From NCBI GenBank assembly GCA_007449985.2, contig VIIQ02000249.1, positions 35,189 through 99,188 of the forward strand: DNA of 64,000 nucleotides. The letters run 5' to 3'. Positions within the stretch are counted from its first letter, which is position 1. Every line of letters begins with the position of its first letter. The position numbers were made by a program, and so were the translations under genes. This stretch comes from Desmodesmus armatus (Eukaryota; Chlorophyta; Chlorophyceae; Sphaeropleales; Scenedesmaceae). The notes under the pieces were generated by a model. The model saw nothing but the letters and a program-made list of their open reading frames with translations. It made no database searches and was not told the origin of the DNA. This document shows, piece by piece, positions 62,782-64,000 of this stretch.

Positions 62782-64000
62782 AGGCCTGGCTGCTACTGCT
62801 GCAGGTCCCTCACCTGCCATGTTTGCAATGCAGCTGCTGGCCCCTTGCAGGGGCCCTTGTCTTGCTGTGGTGGTGCACCTGTGTCCTGGTGGTGCTGGCA
62901 GCGCGTGCGCAGCCTCTGTCTCTCTGGGTGGGCCCTGTGCACTGCGTAGGGTTTAGGAATGCATGGGGGGGTGGGTGGGACCACACTGTCAGTAGGCAGT
63001 AGAGTAGGCCAGCAGATGTGGCTGGTTATGTACATCTTGCTTGTGTGTTGTATATTACGTGTATATTATGTCAGCCTTGCTGCCTGAAGTGCGCGGCAGG
63101 GCCGAATGCGCAGGCATGTCTTGTACCGCTCGGCAGTACAAACCCTGCTTCTGCAGGCTAGTGTGCATTCTCCAATAGGGGTCTGCCAATTGCTGCCTTG
63201 CAACATCTCGCGCGCTTTGTTGGAATTTTGTTGTGGAGTGATGCTTGCTTTGCTTGCTGCATGGACAGCTTTGCACCTGGCCTTGAAGGTGTTGCATTCA
63301 GCACAGCATCTCCAGCTGCCTCACCACCTACTTAAAGTTGTGCATGTCCAGCAACAAATGAGACAGACTAAACACTAGCACAAGGCCTGTACAGCAGGAC
63401 TGCACTGCAAACTATTGTCAAATTGGCAGGTGGTTTGAAACGATGATCCACGTAAGCAGGATGACTGTGCCATGCACAGCGCGCGCGCTGGCTATTCGCG
63501 CGTTGGGGATGCAGCCAAAAACGTGTTCTTTGTGTGCACACCGGGCAGCTCTTACGATTGCTTCTTGGATACACCCCTGCTCTGTCATCAACAACACCGT
63601 GGGCACGCCAAAATCATTCGGTAAGCGCGCTCCTGGGTGAACTGAACATGCCGATCCGTACTTTCACAATTAAGCGGGTTGCATGACGTGCGACTCTTCC
63701 TGCACTGCTGCTCATGGTGACAACAGCAGTGCCGCATTTGGGATGGGTGATCACCCACCCAGACTGTGTGCACACACCCCTCTGATTTGGTCTGATCTAT
63801 GCAAAACTAAACATTCCTAATCAACAAGATAGCAACTGACACACATGCTGCTCTGTGCTTGCTGCTGCTCCATGCCAGGCTGGCAAACAGCGGCAGCACC
63901 GACTGTGTCACTTGGTCCTGGCAGCATGCAGCATCCATATTGAAACGCGTTCAAGGTGAGTGCAGCATTTGTCAGGAGCTGCCTGTTGCCCCAGCAGCAG

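Larger units (their letters stand above)
60424..64000 (+). repeat. Tandem 3.63-kb unit, copy 3 (cut by the window end)
   Basis: The first 2 kb match copies 1 and 2. From about 62,446 on, small indels accumulate: ATGAG inserted at 62447-62451, single bases lost near 62,788, 62,822, 63,090, 63,370, 63,470, 63,530 and elsewhere. The copy is still running at the window end, so the array may continue. Confidence 0.95.

Noticed and set aside
1..64000. CRISPR arrays, operons, ribosome binding sites, tRNA genes
   Set aside because: The DNA is eukaryotic with spliceosomal introns. No spaced direct repeats of CRISPR type were seen, and no cloverleaf with clear A and B boxes was found by eye.

Overview
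The window is nuclear DNA from a eukaryote, most likely a chlorophyte green alga. The signs are: genes cut into short exons by GT-AG introns with strong GTGAGT/GTAAGT donors and TGCAG acceptors; a TGTAA polyadenylation signal just after the best gene; a plant/algal carotenoid hydroxylase (CYP97C type) with a chloroplast transit peptide; frequent CAG/CTG triplet runs; and F-box/leucine-rich and antisense nuclease genes of a style I associate with Sphaeropleales (Scenedesmus-like algae). The order-level guess is inference.

Layout. 0.2-5.2 kb is a field of diverged copies of one dispersed repeat family, followed by a long near-perfect hairpin (4.63-4.78 kb). 6.5-9.8 kb holds a three-exon gene for a 970-residue protein of unknown function. 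10.5-24.1 kb holds a complete 13-exon CYP97C-like gene (585 codons plus stop). Its sixth intron is about 7 kb long because an apparently intact two-ORF LINE sits inside it in the opposite orientation. Several exon edges of this gene are partly duplicated nearby. 24.1-33 kb contains more repeat copies, two orphan exons, an F-box/LRR gene broken by one frameshift, and decayed repeat-like DNA. 33.2-39.9 kb is a large minus-strand multi-exon gene that I do not recognise, with at least three apparent single-base frame breaks. 41.2-42.7 kb has four more repeat copies in inverse orientation.

44.2-47.2 kb holds a divergent pair: a four-exon three-pass membrane protein (possibly Bap31-like) and a two-exon BTB/POZ protein, separated by a 373-bp shared promoter region. 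48.9-50.7 kb has two small membrane-protein genes; the intron of the second begins with a perfect 38-bp palindrome. From 53,161 to the window end there are three head-to-tail copies of a 3.63-kb unit. Each unit carries a spliced Tc1/mariner-IS630-type transposase (DD38E by my count). On the opposite strand, inside the transposase intron, lies a PD-(D/E)XK-like (DUF559/Vsr-like) nuclease ORF, and a further antisense Cys-rich ORF lies downstream.

How things fit together. The CYP97C gene would hydroxylate carotenoid epsilon rings in lutein synthesis. Most of the rest is mobile or repeat-derived. The tandem transposase/nuclease array is the most unusual structure. No tRNA, rRNA, CRISPR array or organelle gene was seen. 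All gene models are hand-built from splice signals and reading frame and have not been tested against transcripts.
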